The notes under the pieces are model-generated. The model saw nothing but the letters and a program-made list of their open reading frames with translations, had not been told where the DNA came from and made no database searches. This document shows, one piece after another, positions 16,641 to 24,866 of a DNA stretch of 64,000 bases. This DNA is from Asanoa ishikariensis. Lineage in GTDB: Bacteria; Actinomycetota; Actinomycetes; Mycobacteriales; Micromonosporaceae. Within the stretch, counting starts at the first letter, position 1; each line of letters starts with the position of its first letter. The position numbers were made by a program, and so were the translations under genes. The stretch is taken from assembly GCF_900107455.1 (NCBI RefSeq), contig NZ_FNQB01000002.1:248001-312000 (forward strand), written 5' to 3'.

Positions 16641-18221
16641 ATGGCGCAGCGAAAGACGGAGTCGGGTTTTCCGGTCAAGCCGGTCTACGACCAGTCAGAC
16701 CTTCCCGGCGATATCGACAAGCGGTCGGGCCGTCCGGGCGAATACCCGTACACCCGTGGTGTCTATCCGACGATGTACACCTCGCGCCCGTGGACGATGC
16801 GCCAGTACGCGGGTTTCGGCACCGCGACCGAGTCCAACGCTCGCTATCACCAGCTCCTCGAGCACGGCACGATGGGCCTGTCGGTGGCGTTCGACCTGCC
16901 GACCCAGATGGGCTACGACTCCGACAACCCGATCGCGCACGGCGAGGTCGGCAAGGTGGGCGTGGCGATCGACTCGCTGGCCGACATGAAGACCCTGTTC
17001 GACGGCATCCCGCTCGACAAGGTCTCGACGTCGATGACGATCAACGCTCCGGGTTCGGTGCTGCTGCTGCTCTACCAGCTCGTCGCGGAAGAGGCCGGCA
17101 TCCCGGCCAGTGCGCTCAACGGCACGATCCAGAACGACATCCTGAAGGAATACATCGCGCGGGGTACGTACATCTTCCCGCCGAAGCCGTCGTTGCGGCT
17201 GGTCGCTGACACCTTCGCGTACTGCCGTGCCGAGGTGCCGAAGTGGAACACCATCTCCATCTCCGGCTACCACATGGCGGAGGCCGGCGCGACGCCCACA
17301 CAGGAGATCGCGTTCACGCTGGCCAACGGCATCGACTACGTACGCGCCGCGATCGCCGCCGGGCTCGCCGTCGACGACTTCGCGCCCCGGTTGTCGTTCT
17401 TCTTCGTCGCGCGCACCACGCTGCTCGAAGAGGTCGCGAAGTTCCGTGCGGCCCGGCGGATCTGGGCCCGGCTGATGCGCGAGGAGTTCGGCGCGCAGGA
17501 CCCGAAGTCGATGATGCTGCGGTTCCACACCCAGACGGCCGGCGTGCAGCTCACCGCCCAGCAGCCCGAGGTCAACCTGGTCCGGGTGGCGGTGCAGGGC
17601 CTCGGCGCGGTGCTGGGCGGCACGCAGTCGCTGCACACCAACTCGTACGACGAGGCCATCGCGCTGCCGACCGAGAAGGCGGCCCGGCTGGCCCTGCGCA
17701 CCCAGCAGGTGCTCGCCTACGAGACGGACCTGACCGCCACCGTCGACCCGTTCGCCGGCTCGTACGTCGTCGAGGCGATGACCGACGAGATCGAGGCCGG
17801 GGCGCTGGCCCTGATGGAGCGCGTCGCGTCCTACGGCTCCTCGGTCGACGCGATCGAGGCCGGCTTCCAGAAGAACGAGATCGAGACCTCCGCGTACCGG
17901 GTCGCACAGGAGATCGACAGCGGCGAGCGGGTGGTGGTCGGGCTCAACCGCTTCAAGATCGCGGAGGAGGAGCCGTACGAGCCGCTGCGGGTCGACCCGG
18001 CGATCGAGGCTGCTCAGGCCAAGCGGCTGGCCGCGATCCGGGAGTCCCGGGACGGCGCCGCGGTCGAGGCGGCGTTGGCCGAGGTCAAGCGCGCGGCGCA
18101 GGGCACCGACAACGTGCTTTACCCGATGCGGGACGCGTTGCGCGCGTACGCCACAGTGGGGGAGGTTTGCGACGCCCTTCGCGAGGTATGGGGGGTCTAC
18201 CGCCCGGTCGAGCGGTTCTGA
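16641..18221 (+). CDS. Methylmalonyl-CoA mutase-type large subunit, without cobalamin-binding domain
   Basis: 526 residues: the substrate-binding TIM barrel of B12-dependent acyl-CoA mutases, ending before the B12 domain (full MutB is about 730). RPWTMRQY has Tyr56 at the position of Tyr89 of P. shermanii [14 protein letters not shown] has Arg174 at the position of Arg207, and SGYH has His211 at His244. Isobutyryl-CoA and hydroxyisobutyryl-CoA mutases change the first two, so the pocket predicts methylmalonyl-CoA (or ethylmalonyl-CoA) chemistry. A separate small B12-binding subunit is required and is not encoded here. Divergent from the kinase gene. Confidence 0.88.
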   Translation: MAQRKTESGFPVKPVYDQSDLPGDIDKRSGRPGEYPYTRGVYPTMYTSRPWTMRQYAGFGTATESNARYHQLLEHGTMGLSVAFDLPTQMGYDSDNPIAHGEVGKVGVAIDSLADMKTLFDGIPLDKVSTSMTINAPGSVLLLLYQLVAEEAGIPASALNGTIQNDILKEYIARGTYIFPPKPSLRLVADTFAYCRAEVPKWNTISISGYHMAEAGATPTQEIAFTLANGIDYVRAAIAAGLAVDDFAPRLSFFFVARTTLLEEVAKFRAARRIWARLMREEFGAQDPKSMMLRFHTQTAGVQLTAQQPEVNLVRVAVQGLGAVLGGTQSLHTNSYDEAIALPTEKAARLALRTQQVLAYETDLTATVDPFAGSYVVEAMTDEIEAGALALMERVASYGSSVDAIEAGFQKNEIETSAYRVAQEIDSGERVVVGLNRFKIAEEEPYEPLRVDPAIEAAQAKRLAAIRESRDGAAVEAALAEVKRAAQGTDNVLYPMRDALRAYATVGEVCDALREVWGVYRPVERF

Positions 18222-18638
18222 CCCGAAGCCTTGTTACGGTGCGTTAACCTCGCAGGGACAGCGAACGGTTACGCTCAGCAATGAAGATCTGGCGCACCCG
18301 CTGTGCGGCTTTGAGTCCCGGGAACGTGTCAGCGTAAGTCGCCTCACCCGGCAAGGTGACCACTCGCCGGGTAGATTGACGTTAGATAACCGGATTTCCT
18401 GAGCGATCCAGCGGCGTGGCCGTGTCCGCCGCCACCATCACGCGTTGTAGGAGGTGTGGGACAGTTGGCAGGTTTCAAGTCGACCGCCGACCCATCCCCG
18501 CCGCTCGACGAGGGCTCCTACCAGGGCATTCGTGACCCTGCGCGATCTGATCATCACCATAATGATGTTGCGCAGCGTCACCGTCGGAGGTCTAGGCTAG
18601 CCAAGTCCCATTCCGCCCAGAGTGATCGAGATTTTCAC
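18222..18638. other. 417-bp intergenic region with hairpins, no recognised gene
   Basis: Between the mutase and the M20 amidohydrolase. GCGTTAACC (18241-18249) pairs imperfectly with GGTTACGC (18267-18274). ATCAT (18550-18554) and ATGAT (18562-18566) form a small dyad nested within CTGCGC/GCGCAG. A strong TAGGAGG (18448-18454) stands before GTG 18456, from which the amidohydrolase frame is open, but that 61-residue extension is His/Arg-rich and without family resemblance. A 22-codon hydrophobic frame starts at GTG 18529. I matched no known riboswitch. This may be a long structured 5' leader. Confidence 0.4.
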
Positions 18639-19904
18639 GTGACGAGTGCGTTGACGCTGCCTTCCAACAGCAGCCCGATGGCGTCCTCATGGCCTGAGAC
18701 ACCGCCTGGCGCCGACCCCCTCCCAGGTCAGCTAGACCGCTGGCTGGCTGCCCGGGGCGCCGAGCTCGTAGCCGTACGTCGTCACATCCACGCCCACCCG
18801 GAGCTCTCCCACCAGGAGTTCGAGACCGCGTCCCTGGTCGCCCGGGAGCTGGCCGTCGCCGGCCTGACGCCGCGTCTCCTGCCCAAGGGCAACGGCGTGA
18901 TCTGCGACGTGGGCGAGGGTGACCGGGTGATCGCGCTGCGCGCCGACCTCGACGCGCTGCCGCTGCCGGACGGCAAGGATGTGCCCTACCGGTCCACCGT
19001 CGACGGCGTCGCGCATGCCTGCGGCCACGACGTGCACACCACGATCCTGCTGGGCACCGGCCTGGCGCTCGCCCAGCTCGCCGAGCGCGACGAGCTGCCC
19101 GGCCGGGTCCGGCTGCTGTTCCAGCCCGGCGAGGAGTGCATCCCGTCGGGTGCGCCCGAGGTGATCTCGGCCGGTGGGCTCAAGGACGTCGCGGCGATCT
19201 ACGCGTTGCACTGCGCCCCGCAGCTACCGGTCGGCCTGGTCGGGGTGCGCTCCGGTCCGTTCACCGCGGCCGCCGACACGATCGAGGTCAACCTGCGCGG
19301 CCTGGGTGGCCACACCGCTCGCCCGCACCTGACCACCGACCTGGTGCACGCGATGGGCCGAGTGATCGTCGACGTGCCGTCGCTGCTCGACCGCCGGGTG
19401 GACGCCCGCGCGGGCGTCTCGATGGTCTGGGGCCGGGCACACGCCGGCGAGGCCTACAACGCGATTCCCGCCACGGCCAACCTCAAGGGCACCGTCCGGA
19501 TCCTCAACCGCGAGGCCTGGCGCGAGGCGCCCGAGCTGATCACGAAGCTGATCCACGACGTGGTCGCCGCGACCGGCGCCGAGGTCGAGGTGAAATACAC
19601 CCGTGGCGTGCCGCCGGTGATCAACGACCGGATGGCGACCGCCGTGGTGGCCGGAGCGGCCGGCGCCGCGCTCGGCCCCGACCGGGTGGTCGAGGCCGAG
19701 ATCAGCATGGGTGGCGAAGACTTCGCCTTCTATCTCGAGCAGGTGCCCGGCGCGATGATCCGGCTCGGCACCACGCCGCAGGGCGCGGAGGTCAAGCCCG
19801 ACATCCACCAGTCGACCTTCGACGTCGACGAGAAGGCGATCGGGTACGGCGTGCGCGTCATGGTGCACACCGCCCTGGCCGCCCTCGCCGCCGGCACCTT
19901 CTAG
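18639..19904 (+). CDS. M20 family amidohydrolase (AmiA1/AmiB1-like)
   Basis: 421 residues from GTG 18639; ATG 18678 is an alternative. Dinuclear metal-dependent hydrolase of the M20D group that removes acyl groups from amino acids or related amides. Metal ligands show in HACGHDVHTTILLG, GEECIPSG, YALHCAP and the C-terminal DIHQSTFDVDE. The lid domain follows GGHTARPH. Synteny places it where amiA1/amiB1 stand in mycobacteria. The exact substrate is unknown. It ends 4 bp into the convergent DUF4349 gene. Confidence 0.9.
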   Translation: MTSALTLPSNSSPMASSWPETPPGADPLPGQLDRWLAARGAELVAVRRHIHAHPELSHQEFETASLVARELAVAGLTPRLLPKGNGVICDVGEGDRVIALRADLDALPLPDGKDVPYRSTVDGVAHACGHDVHTTILLGTGLALAQLAERDELPGRVRLLFQPGEECIPSGAPEVISAGGLKDVAAIYALHCAPQLPVGLVGVRSGPFTAAADTIEVNLRGLGGHTARPHLTTDLVHAMGRVIVDVPSLLDRRVDARAGVSMVWGRAHAGEAYNAIPATANLKGTVRILNREAWREAPELITKLIHDVVAATGAEVEVKYTRGVPPVINDRMATAVVAGAAGAALGPDRVVEAEISMGGEDFAFYLEQVPGAMIRLGTTPQGAEVKPDIHQSTFDVDEKAIGYGVRVMVHTALAALAAGTF

Positions 19905-20914
19905 ACCTTTTCCGTTTCGTCGGCCGCGACCGGCTGGGTCGGTATCGCCGGCCCGGCCAGTGCCGCCGCCGGCCGGGGGCGCCGGCGTCGCACGTAGACG
20001 AACACCAGCAGGCCCAGCCCGACCAGGACCAGCCACGGCACCAGCGCGCCGAGCACGGTCAGTGCGACACCCAGGGTGGCGGTGAAGGCGTTCCAGCCGC
20101 CCCGTAGGCCGGTCAGGAAGCCGGTGTTGTCGTCGTCCGGCGGCGGTGGTGGCGCCTGCGCGTCCGGGCCGAGCAGGGTCGCCGTGATCGTCGACAGCGC
20201 GGTCAGGTCGGCCAGCCGGCGCTTCTTGCCCTCCAGCGACGCCAGGTCAGCTTCGCGCCGGCCCAGCTCGTTCTCCAGCGAGACCAGGTCGTTGATCGTC
20301 TTGGCCTGGCCCAGCAGCCGCCGGGCGCTCTCCACCCGGGCGCGCTGGGTGATGATCCGGGCGTCGAGGTCGACCACGTCCTCCGTGACGTCCTGGGTGC
20401 TGATCTCGCGCCGGTCGTCCGTGCCCTTGCCGGCGATCTCGTCGACGACCGAGGTGAACCGGTTGGCCGGCACCCGCAGGGTCAGCACCGCCTCGGAACG
20501 GCCGCCGTCGTCGGTGCGCTTGTCGCCACCGATGAACCCGCCCGCGCCGGCGACCAGCGAGGTGATCTCGGCAGCCGTGCGCTCCACGTTCTCCACGCGG
20601 ACCATGATCGAACCGGTGTAGATGATCTGGCGCTGGTCGACGACGAGATCCACATCGCCGGCGCCGCCCTGGGCCTGAGTCTGATTGGGTGCGCCCTCGG
20701 CCGCCTTGGCCTGGTCCGGTGCGCTGGCGTCGCCGCCGGCGTTCGTCTGTTCCCTGGCGACCGAACCGCCACCCTCGGCGGCCGCGGGTGCGACCGCGTC
20801 GCCGCTGCTCCCCGAATCGTTCGCGCTGGCGCCGCAACCGGCCAACGCCAACCCGGCCGCGAGACCACCGGCCGCCAGAGCGGCCATTGCCCGCCCCCGT
20901 CGTACGCTGCCCAT
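19901..20914 (-). CDS. DUF4349 lipoprotein
   Basis: 337 residues from ATG 20914, with GGAGGGG 7 nt upstream. The N-terminus is a lipoprotein signal ending LAGC (Cys about residue 28). A Ser/Gly/Ala/Gln-rich linker follows, then the DUF4349 core (IIYTGSIMVRVENVE and LRVPANRFTSVVDEIAGKG), a coiled coil near residues 195-260, a membrane helix near the C-terminus, and a basic cytosolic tail. Members are envelope proteins of unknown function. The protein would thus be anchored at both ends, by lipid and by helix. A longer frame up to 21553 is open but would delete the signal peptide logic and overlap the divergent gene. Confidence 0.88.
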   Translation of the reverse strand: MGSVRRGRAMAALAAGGLAAGLALAGCGASANDSGSSGDAVAPAAAEGGGSVAREQTNAGGDASAPDQAKAAEGAPNQTQAQGGAGDVDLVVDQRQIIYTGSIMVRVENVERTAAEITSLVAGAGGFIGGDKRTDDGGRSEAVLTLRVPANRFTSVVDEIAGKGTDDRREISTQDVTEDVVDLDARIITQRARVESARRLLGQAKTINDLVSLENELGRREADLASLEGKKRRLADLTALSTITATLLGPDAQAPPPPPDDDNTGFLTGLRGGWNAFTATLGVALTVLGALVPWLVLVGLGLLVFVYVRRRRPRPAAALAGPAIPTQPVAADETEKV

Positions 20915-21028
20915 ATCTGTCCCCTCCGAATCGTGTGCGAGTTCGTCGGTCAGACGCGCAGCGTGCGCGCGCCGGTTCCGGCAGACTCGCCAGGGGACAT
21001 CACGATTCGGCACCCAGGGGGTCACGAG

Positions 21029-21661
21029 ATGCGACTGACCAAATTTGGCCATTCCTGTGTACGCATCGAGCAGGACGGCGCCGTTCTGGTCATCGATCCG
21101 GGAGGCTTCAGCGAACGGGCGGCGCTCGACGGTGTCGACGCCGTGCTGATCACGCACGAGCATCCCGACCATCTCGACGTCGACGCGGTCTCCGATGCCC
21201 TCGCCAAGCGTCCGAACGCGACCATCCACACCAACGCCGACGTCGCCGGCAAGCTCGCCGCGCTCGGTGACATGGTGACCGCCGTCGAGACTGGACAGTC
21301 CTTCTCGGCCGCCGGTGTGCCGGTGCGCGCGTTCGGTGGCATCCACGCCGAGATCCACCCGGACGTCCCGCGGATCGCCAACCTCGGCTTCCTGGTCAAC
21401 GAGTCCGTCTACCACCCGGGCGACTCGTTCGACGTGCCCGAGGGTGCCCGGGTCGAGACGCTCTTCGTGCCGGTGTCGGCGCCCTGGCTCAAGATCAGCG
21501 AGTCGGTCGACTTCGTCCGGGCGGTCGCACCGCGCCACGCGTACGCGCTGCACGACGGGATCGTCAACGAGGCGGGCGGCAAGCTCGTCGACGGTGTTCT
21601 CGGGCGTCTGCTCAAGGTCGACTACCAGCGCCTGGCCCCGGGTACGAGCGTCGATGCCTGA
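21029..21661 (+). CDS. Metallo-beta-lactamase-fold metal-dependent hydrolase
   Basis: 210 residues from ATG 21029. The metal-binding motif THEHPDHLD lies near residue 42, with further ligand candidates HPGDSF and YALHDG. The opening MRLTKFGHSCVRI is typical of the UlaG/YtnP-like single-domain group. No substrate can be inferred. It is divergent from the DUF4349 lipoprotein and overlaps the next gene by 8 nt, starting a likely three-gene operon with two uncharacterised proteins. Confidence 0.88.
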   Translation: MRLTKFGHSCVRIEQDGAVLVIDPGGFSERAALDGVDAVLITHEHPDHLDVDAVSDALAKRPNATIHTNADVAGKLAALGDMVTAVETGQSFSAAGVPVRAFGGIHAEIHPDVPRIANLGFLVNESVYHPGDSFDVPEGARVETLFVPVSAPWLKISESVDFVRAVAPRHAYALHDGIVNEAGGKLVDGVLGRLLKVDYQRLAPGTSVDA

Positions 21662-22520
21662 CCCGGTCGCCGAGCTCTACACCGCACCACCGGACGGGTT
21701 CGTCGCCGCCCGTGCCGAACTGGTCGCCGCGGCCAAGGCCGCGGGACAGACCGACCGCGCCAAGCAGTTGGGCAAGTTGCGCAAGCCCACCGTCGCCGCG
21801 TGGGTGGTCAACCTCCTCGCGCTCCGCCGGCCGGAGCTAGTCGACCAGCTCGTCGAGCTGTCCGCCGCGTTGCGCTCGGCGCAGCGCCAGCTCAAGGGCG
21901 ACGCGCTGCGGGAGCTGACCAAGCAGCGCCGCGAGGCCGTCGGCGCGCTCGTCAAGGAGGCGGTGGCGCTGGCCACCAAGGCCGACCCCGGCAACCGCGG
22001 CAAGCTGCCGGTGGCCGAGGTCGAGGCGACCTTGACCGCCGCCGTGTCCGACGCCGAGGTCGCCGAGCAGGTCCGCTCGGGCCGCCTGGTCCGGGCCGCC
22101 AGCTACGCCGGGTTCGGCGAGGTGCCGCGCCCCAACCTGCGCCTGGTCACCGACGAACAGCCCGAGCCCCTGGACGCGGCCGATGACGGTGACGGTGACG
22201 GCGCCGGCTCGAAGCGGGCGGCCGAGGCCGAGCGAGCGGCGCGCCGGCGGGCGGTCGAGCGGGAGCTGACCACGGCCCTGGCCGCGCAGAAGAGCACCGC
22301 GAAGGACCTGGACAAGGCCGGCAAGGCGGAGACCGACGGTGAGGCCGTGGTCGAGCGGGCCGAAGCCGCACTGCAGGAGGCGGAGCGCGCCCGCGCCGAC
22401 GCGGACGCCGCGCTCGGCCGGCTACGAGCGGCCCGCAAGGCCGCCGAACGCGCAGCCGCACAGGCCCGCCGCCGCGTCGGCGAGGTAGAGGCGGCCCTAG
22501 AGGCGATGGACGAAGAATGA
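21654..22520 (+). CDS. Conserved coiled-coil protein of unknown function
   Basis: 288 residues from ATG 21654, overlapping the metallohydrolase by 8 nt. Residues 1-150 are helical with a conserved-looking KQLGKLRKPTVAAWVVNLLA. After an Asp-rich spacer, residues 195-285 form a long Ala/Glu/Arg coiled coil. There is no membrane segment. I recall this type as common in actinobacteria without a known function. The stop overlaps the next start (ATGA), so the three genes are translationally coupled. Confidence 0.78.
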   Translation: MPDPVAELYTAPPDGFVAARAELVAAAKAAGQTDRAKQLGKLRKPTVAAWVVNLLALRRPELVDQLVELSAALRSAQRQLKGDALRELTKQRREAVGALVKEAVALATKADPGNRGKLPVAEVEATLTAAVSDAEVAEQVRSGRLVRAASYAGFGEVPRPNLRLVTDEQPEPLDAADDGDGDGAGSKRAAEAERAARRRAVERELTTALAAQKSTAKDLDKAGKAETDGEAVVERAEAALQEAERARADADAALGRLRAARKAAERAAAQARRRVGEVEAALEAMDEE

Positions 22521-23305
22521 CTCCGGAGCAGACCGCGCAGGCGTCCCGCGACGCGGTGTTGGAGCTGGGTGGGGCGTACGCCGAATGCCCGCGGACCCTG
22601 CGCCGGGCGCGCCAGCTCGGCCTTTCCGGCTGGGCCTTCTACGTGGCCGGCCGGGGCGGTGCGCTCGGCGACGTGCGGTCCGACACGGTCGCGGCGGCAC
22701 TCGGCTTCATCGCGCCCGAGGCGGTCGCCGACGGCTGGGACGGTGCCCGCAGGGTGCTGCCGCCCACCGAGGTGGCGGCCGTGCACCTGGCCGAGTGCTG
22801 CCGGTGGGGTGTCGAGCAGCTCGGCGGCTTCCCTCGGGTGGAACGGCTGGTCGACCTGACCCAACGGGTGGTGCTCGCCGCCGACGCGTCCGCGCTGCCA
22901 CTGTTCGCCGCCTGGCGGGCCATGCCCGTGCCGGACGACGACCTGGGCGCGCAGGCCGCCGTGCTGTTGCACCTGCTGCGCGAGCACCGTGCCGGAGCGC
23001 ACCTGCTCGCGGTGCGGGCCAGTGGGCTCAGCCCGGTGGAAGCGATCATCTCCGGGCCCGAGGGCGAGGCGGGCGCGGTGGCCTGGGGCTGGCAGCCGCC
23101 GTACCCGGGTGTCGGCCCGCTGCTCCGGCGCCGGGTCTGGGCCGAGGCGGTGACCGACCGGATCACCTCGTCGGCGTACGCGGTGCTGGCCATCGACGAA
23201 CGGATCGAGCTGCTCGGGCTGCTGGACAGCGCGCGCAAAGGTCTGCGCCCGCCCGGCAGCGAACCGAACCGGAGCCCGGATCCCGACGGCGCCGCCCGGG
23301 GCTAA
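22517..23305 (+). CDS. SCO6745-like protein of unknown function
   Basis: 262 residues. The segment ALGFIAPEAVADGWDGAR recalls the SCO6745 family, helical proteins of about 280 residues widespread in actinobacteria and of unknown activity. Conserved features include WRAMPVP and HLLREHRAGAHLLAV. No membrane helix or signal. It overlaps the upstream gene by 4 nt, so it is in the operon with the metallohydrolase and the coiled-coil protein. Confidence 0.75.
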   Translation: MTPEQTAQASRDAVLELGGAYAECPRTLRRARQLGLSGWAFYVAGRGGALGDVRSDTVAAALGFIAPEAVADGWDGARRVLPPTEVAAVHLAECCRWGVEQLGGFPRVERLVDLTQRVVLAADASALPLFAAWRAMPVPDDDLGAQAAVLLHLLREHRAGAHLLAVRASGLSPVEAIISGPEGEAGAVAWGWQPPYPGVGPLLRRRVWAEAVTDRITSSAYAVLAIDERIELLGLLDSARKGLRPPGSEPNRSPDPDGAARG

Positions 23306-23346
23306 TTCGTTGGCATCGCTGCCGCTGGGTGTGAGACAAACGTCGG

Positions 23347-24303
23347 GTGGCGTTCCCTGATGGCTGGACCACGCGCCGGCCTACCCTCGACGACCTGCCG
23401 GCGATCCTCGACCTGATGCGGGCGAGTGACATCGCCGCCACAGGGGAGCCGGAGACCAGTGCCGACGACATCAAGGCGGCGCTCACCTCGCCGCATGTCG
23501 ACCCGGCGCGCGACTGCTGGCTGGCCTATCAGCCCGACGGGCGGCTCGGCGGCTGGGCCTACATCGACAACGAGAACGGCGGCGACAACGAGTTCGTCGA
23601 GGTCTACGTGCACCCCGACGGCGGTGCGCCGAGCCGGGCACCGTTGATCGACCTGCTGGTGCGCCGGGTCGCCGAGCGGGCCACCGAGCGCGGCTTCGCC
23701 GAGGTGACCGCCAAGGCCGGCGCGCTGCCCGCCGAGACCGACTACATCGCCGAGATCCAGGCGGCCGGTTTCCAGTTCGTCAAGCGCTTTGCCCGCATGC
23801 GGCGCGCGCTCGACGACGTCACCCCGACGCCACTGCCGCCGGGCGTGACGATCCGGCTGGTCCGGCCGGACGACGACGAAGACCTGCGGCTGTTCCACCG
23901 GATCTACGACACGGGCTTCCGCGACGCGTACGACTACCAGCCGCGCGACTACGACTCCTGGCGCACCTACGTCGCCGGGCTGACCACGGTCTCGTGGGAC
24001 GAGTGGTTCGTGGCCGAGGTCGACGGCGTGCCCGCGGGCGTGCTCATGTCGGCCGACCAGCAGCTCGAGCAGAACGAGGGCTGGATCAAGAACCTCGCGG
24101 TGCTGCGCGAGTTCCGCAAGCGTGGGGTCGGCGGCGCCCTGCTGCGGCACGCGTTCACCGTCTACGCGGCCAAGGGACGCACGCAGGCCGGCCTCGGCGT
24201 CGACCTGTCCAGCCCGACCGGCGCCGCCAACGTCTACCTCGCCGCGGGGATGACCGCGATCTACGAGGCGGACATCTTCGAGCAGCAGATCAAGGCGGCC
24301 TAG
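23347..24303 (+). CDS. Tandem-domain GNAT N-acetyltransferase
   Basis: 318 residues from GTG 23347, with two GNAT folds like mycothiol synthase and related enzymes. The first (residues 1-155) is degenerate; the second (160-318) has the acetyl-CoA loop RKRGVGGALLRHA and a usual beta-bulge NLAVLREF. Length matches mycothiol synthase (about 300), but I cannot claim mshD from the sequence alone. The stop codon forms part of a 30-bp tandem duplication. The downstream gamma-glutamylcyclotransferase gene is convergent. Confidence 0.83.
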   Translation: MAFPDGWTTRRPTLDDLPAILDLMRASDIAATGEPETSADDIKAALTSPHVDPARDCWLAYQPDGRLGGWAYIDNENGGDNEFVEVYVHPDGGAPSRAPLIDLLVRRVAERATERGFAEVTAKAGALPAETDYIAEIQAAGFQFVKRFARMRRALDDVTPTPLPPGVTIRLVRPDDDEDLRLFHRIYDTGFRDAYDYQPRDYDSWRTYVAGLTTVSWDEWFVAEVDGVPAGVLMSADQQLEQNEGWIKNLAVLREFRKRGVGGALLRHAFTVYAAKGRTQAGLGVDLSSPTGAANVYLAAGMTAIYEADIFEQQIKAA

Positions 24304-24360
24304 GCCGCCGTGATCGGCAGGACAGTGGCCTAGGCCGCCATGATCGGCAGGACAGTGGCT
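24301..24360. repeat. 30-bp tandem duplication between convergent genes
   Basis: Units 24301-24330 and 24331-24360 are identical except at two positions. The first unit begins with the GNAT stop codon and the second ends at the stop codon of the convergent gene, so the duplication fills the whole intergenic space. Confidence 0.85.
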
Positions 24361-24821
24361 TAGACCTCGGGCGACGAGGTCTTCGTCGGGCGGCCGCGTA
24401 GCTCTGTCACGTAGTCGTCCGGGGCGCCGGCCTTCTCGGCCGCGTTGGCGATCTCCGAGAGATACCACGCGGTCGGCAGGCCGCCCTCGTAGCCGTTGAA
24501 GATGTACACCCAGACGGTCTCCTCGCCGTCCAGGGTGACCGCCCGCATGTGCAGCTTGCGGTAGGTCTCCCCGGTGACTCCCTCGACCTCGTCGAGCTGG
24601 GAGGCATCCCACGGGTGCACGTCGTAGAGCGCGACGAAGACCCGATCGCCCGGTGATTCGACGATCGTGGTGACCGCGCCCTCCCAGCCGATGACATCTT
24701 CGCCCGCGAAGGTGAGTCGCCAGCCTTCCAGCCAGCCGGTGCCCACCATCGGCGAATGCGGACAGTAAGCACGCATTCGGGCGGGATCAAGGTTTGAGCC
24801 GTACGCGGCGTAATGACGCAC
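24360..24821 (-). CDS. Gamma-glutamylcyclotransferase (AIG2-like) family protein
   Basis: 153 residues from GTG 24821, the family-like start VRHYAAYGSNLDPARM, and 7 nt after a TATCGT box on the minus strand. The YGSNL loop and the acidic EVEGVTGETYRK segment, with a Glu in the catalytic position, are typical. Family members cyclise gamma-glutamyl dipeptides to 5-oxoproline, though many bacterial members have other small-molecule roles. It is divergent from lpdA, the same arrangement I recall for Rv3304 and lpdA (Rv3303c). Confidence 0.82.
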   Translation of the reverse strand: MRHYAAYGSNLDPARMRAYCPHSPMVGTGWLEGWRLTFAGEDVIGWEGAVTTIVESPGDRVFVALYDVHPWDASQLDEVEGVTGETYRKLHMRAVTLDGEETVWVYIFNGYEGGLPTAWYLSEIANAAEKAGAPDDYVTELRGRPTKTSSPEV

Positions 24822-24866
24822 GGCGATGACGATAGCCCGGTTGGCGGGTCGTGGAGAATACGACAC

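Noticed and set aside
18456-18638. N-terminal extension of the M20 amidohydrolase from GTG 18456
   Set aside because: The ribosome site is only 1-2 nt from the GTG and the 61 residues are His/Arg-rich with no likeness to M20 enzymes; kept only as a leader observation.
23347-24303. Naming the tandem GNAT mshD
   Set aside because: Length and domain number fit mycothiol synthase, but no diagnostic residues were verified and mycobacterial mshD lies in a different context.
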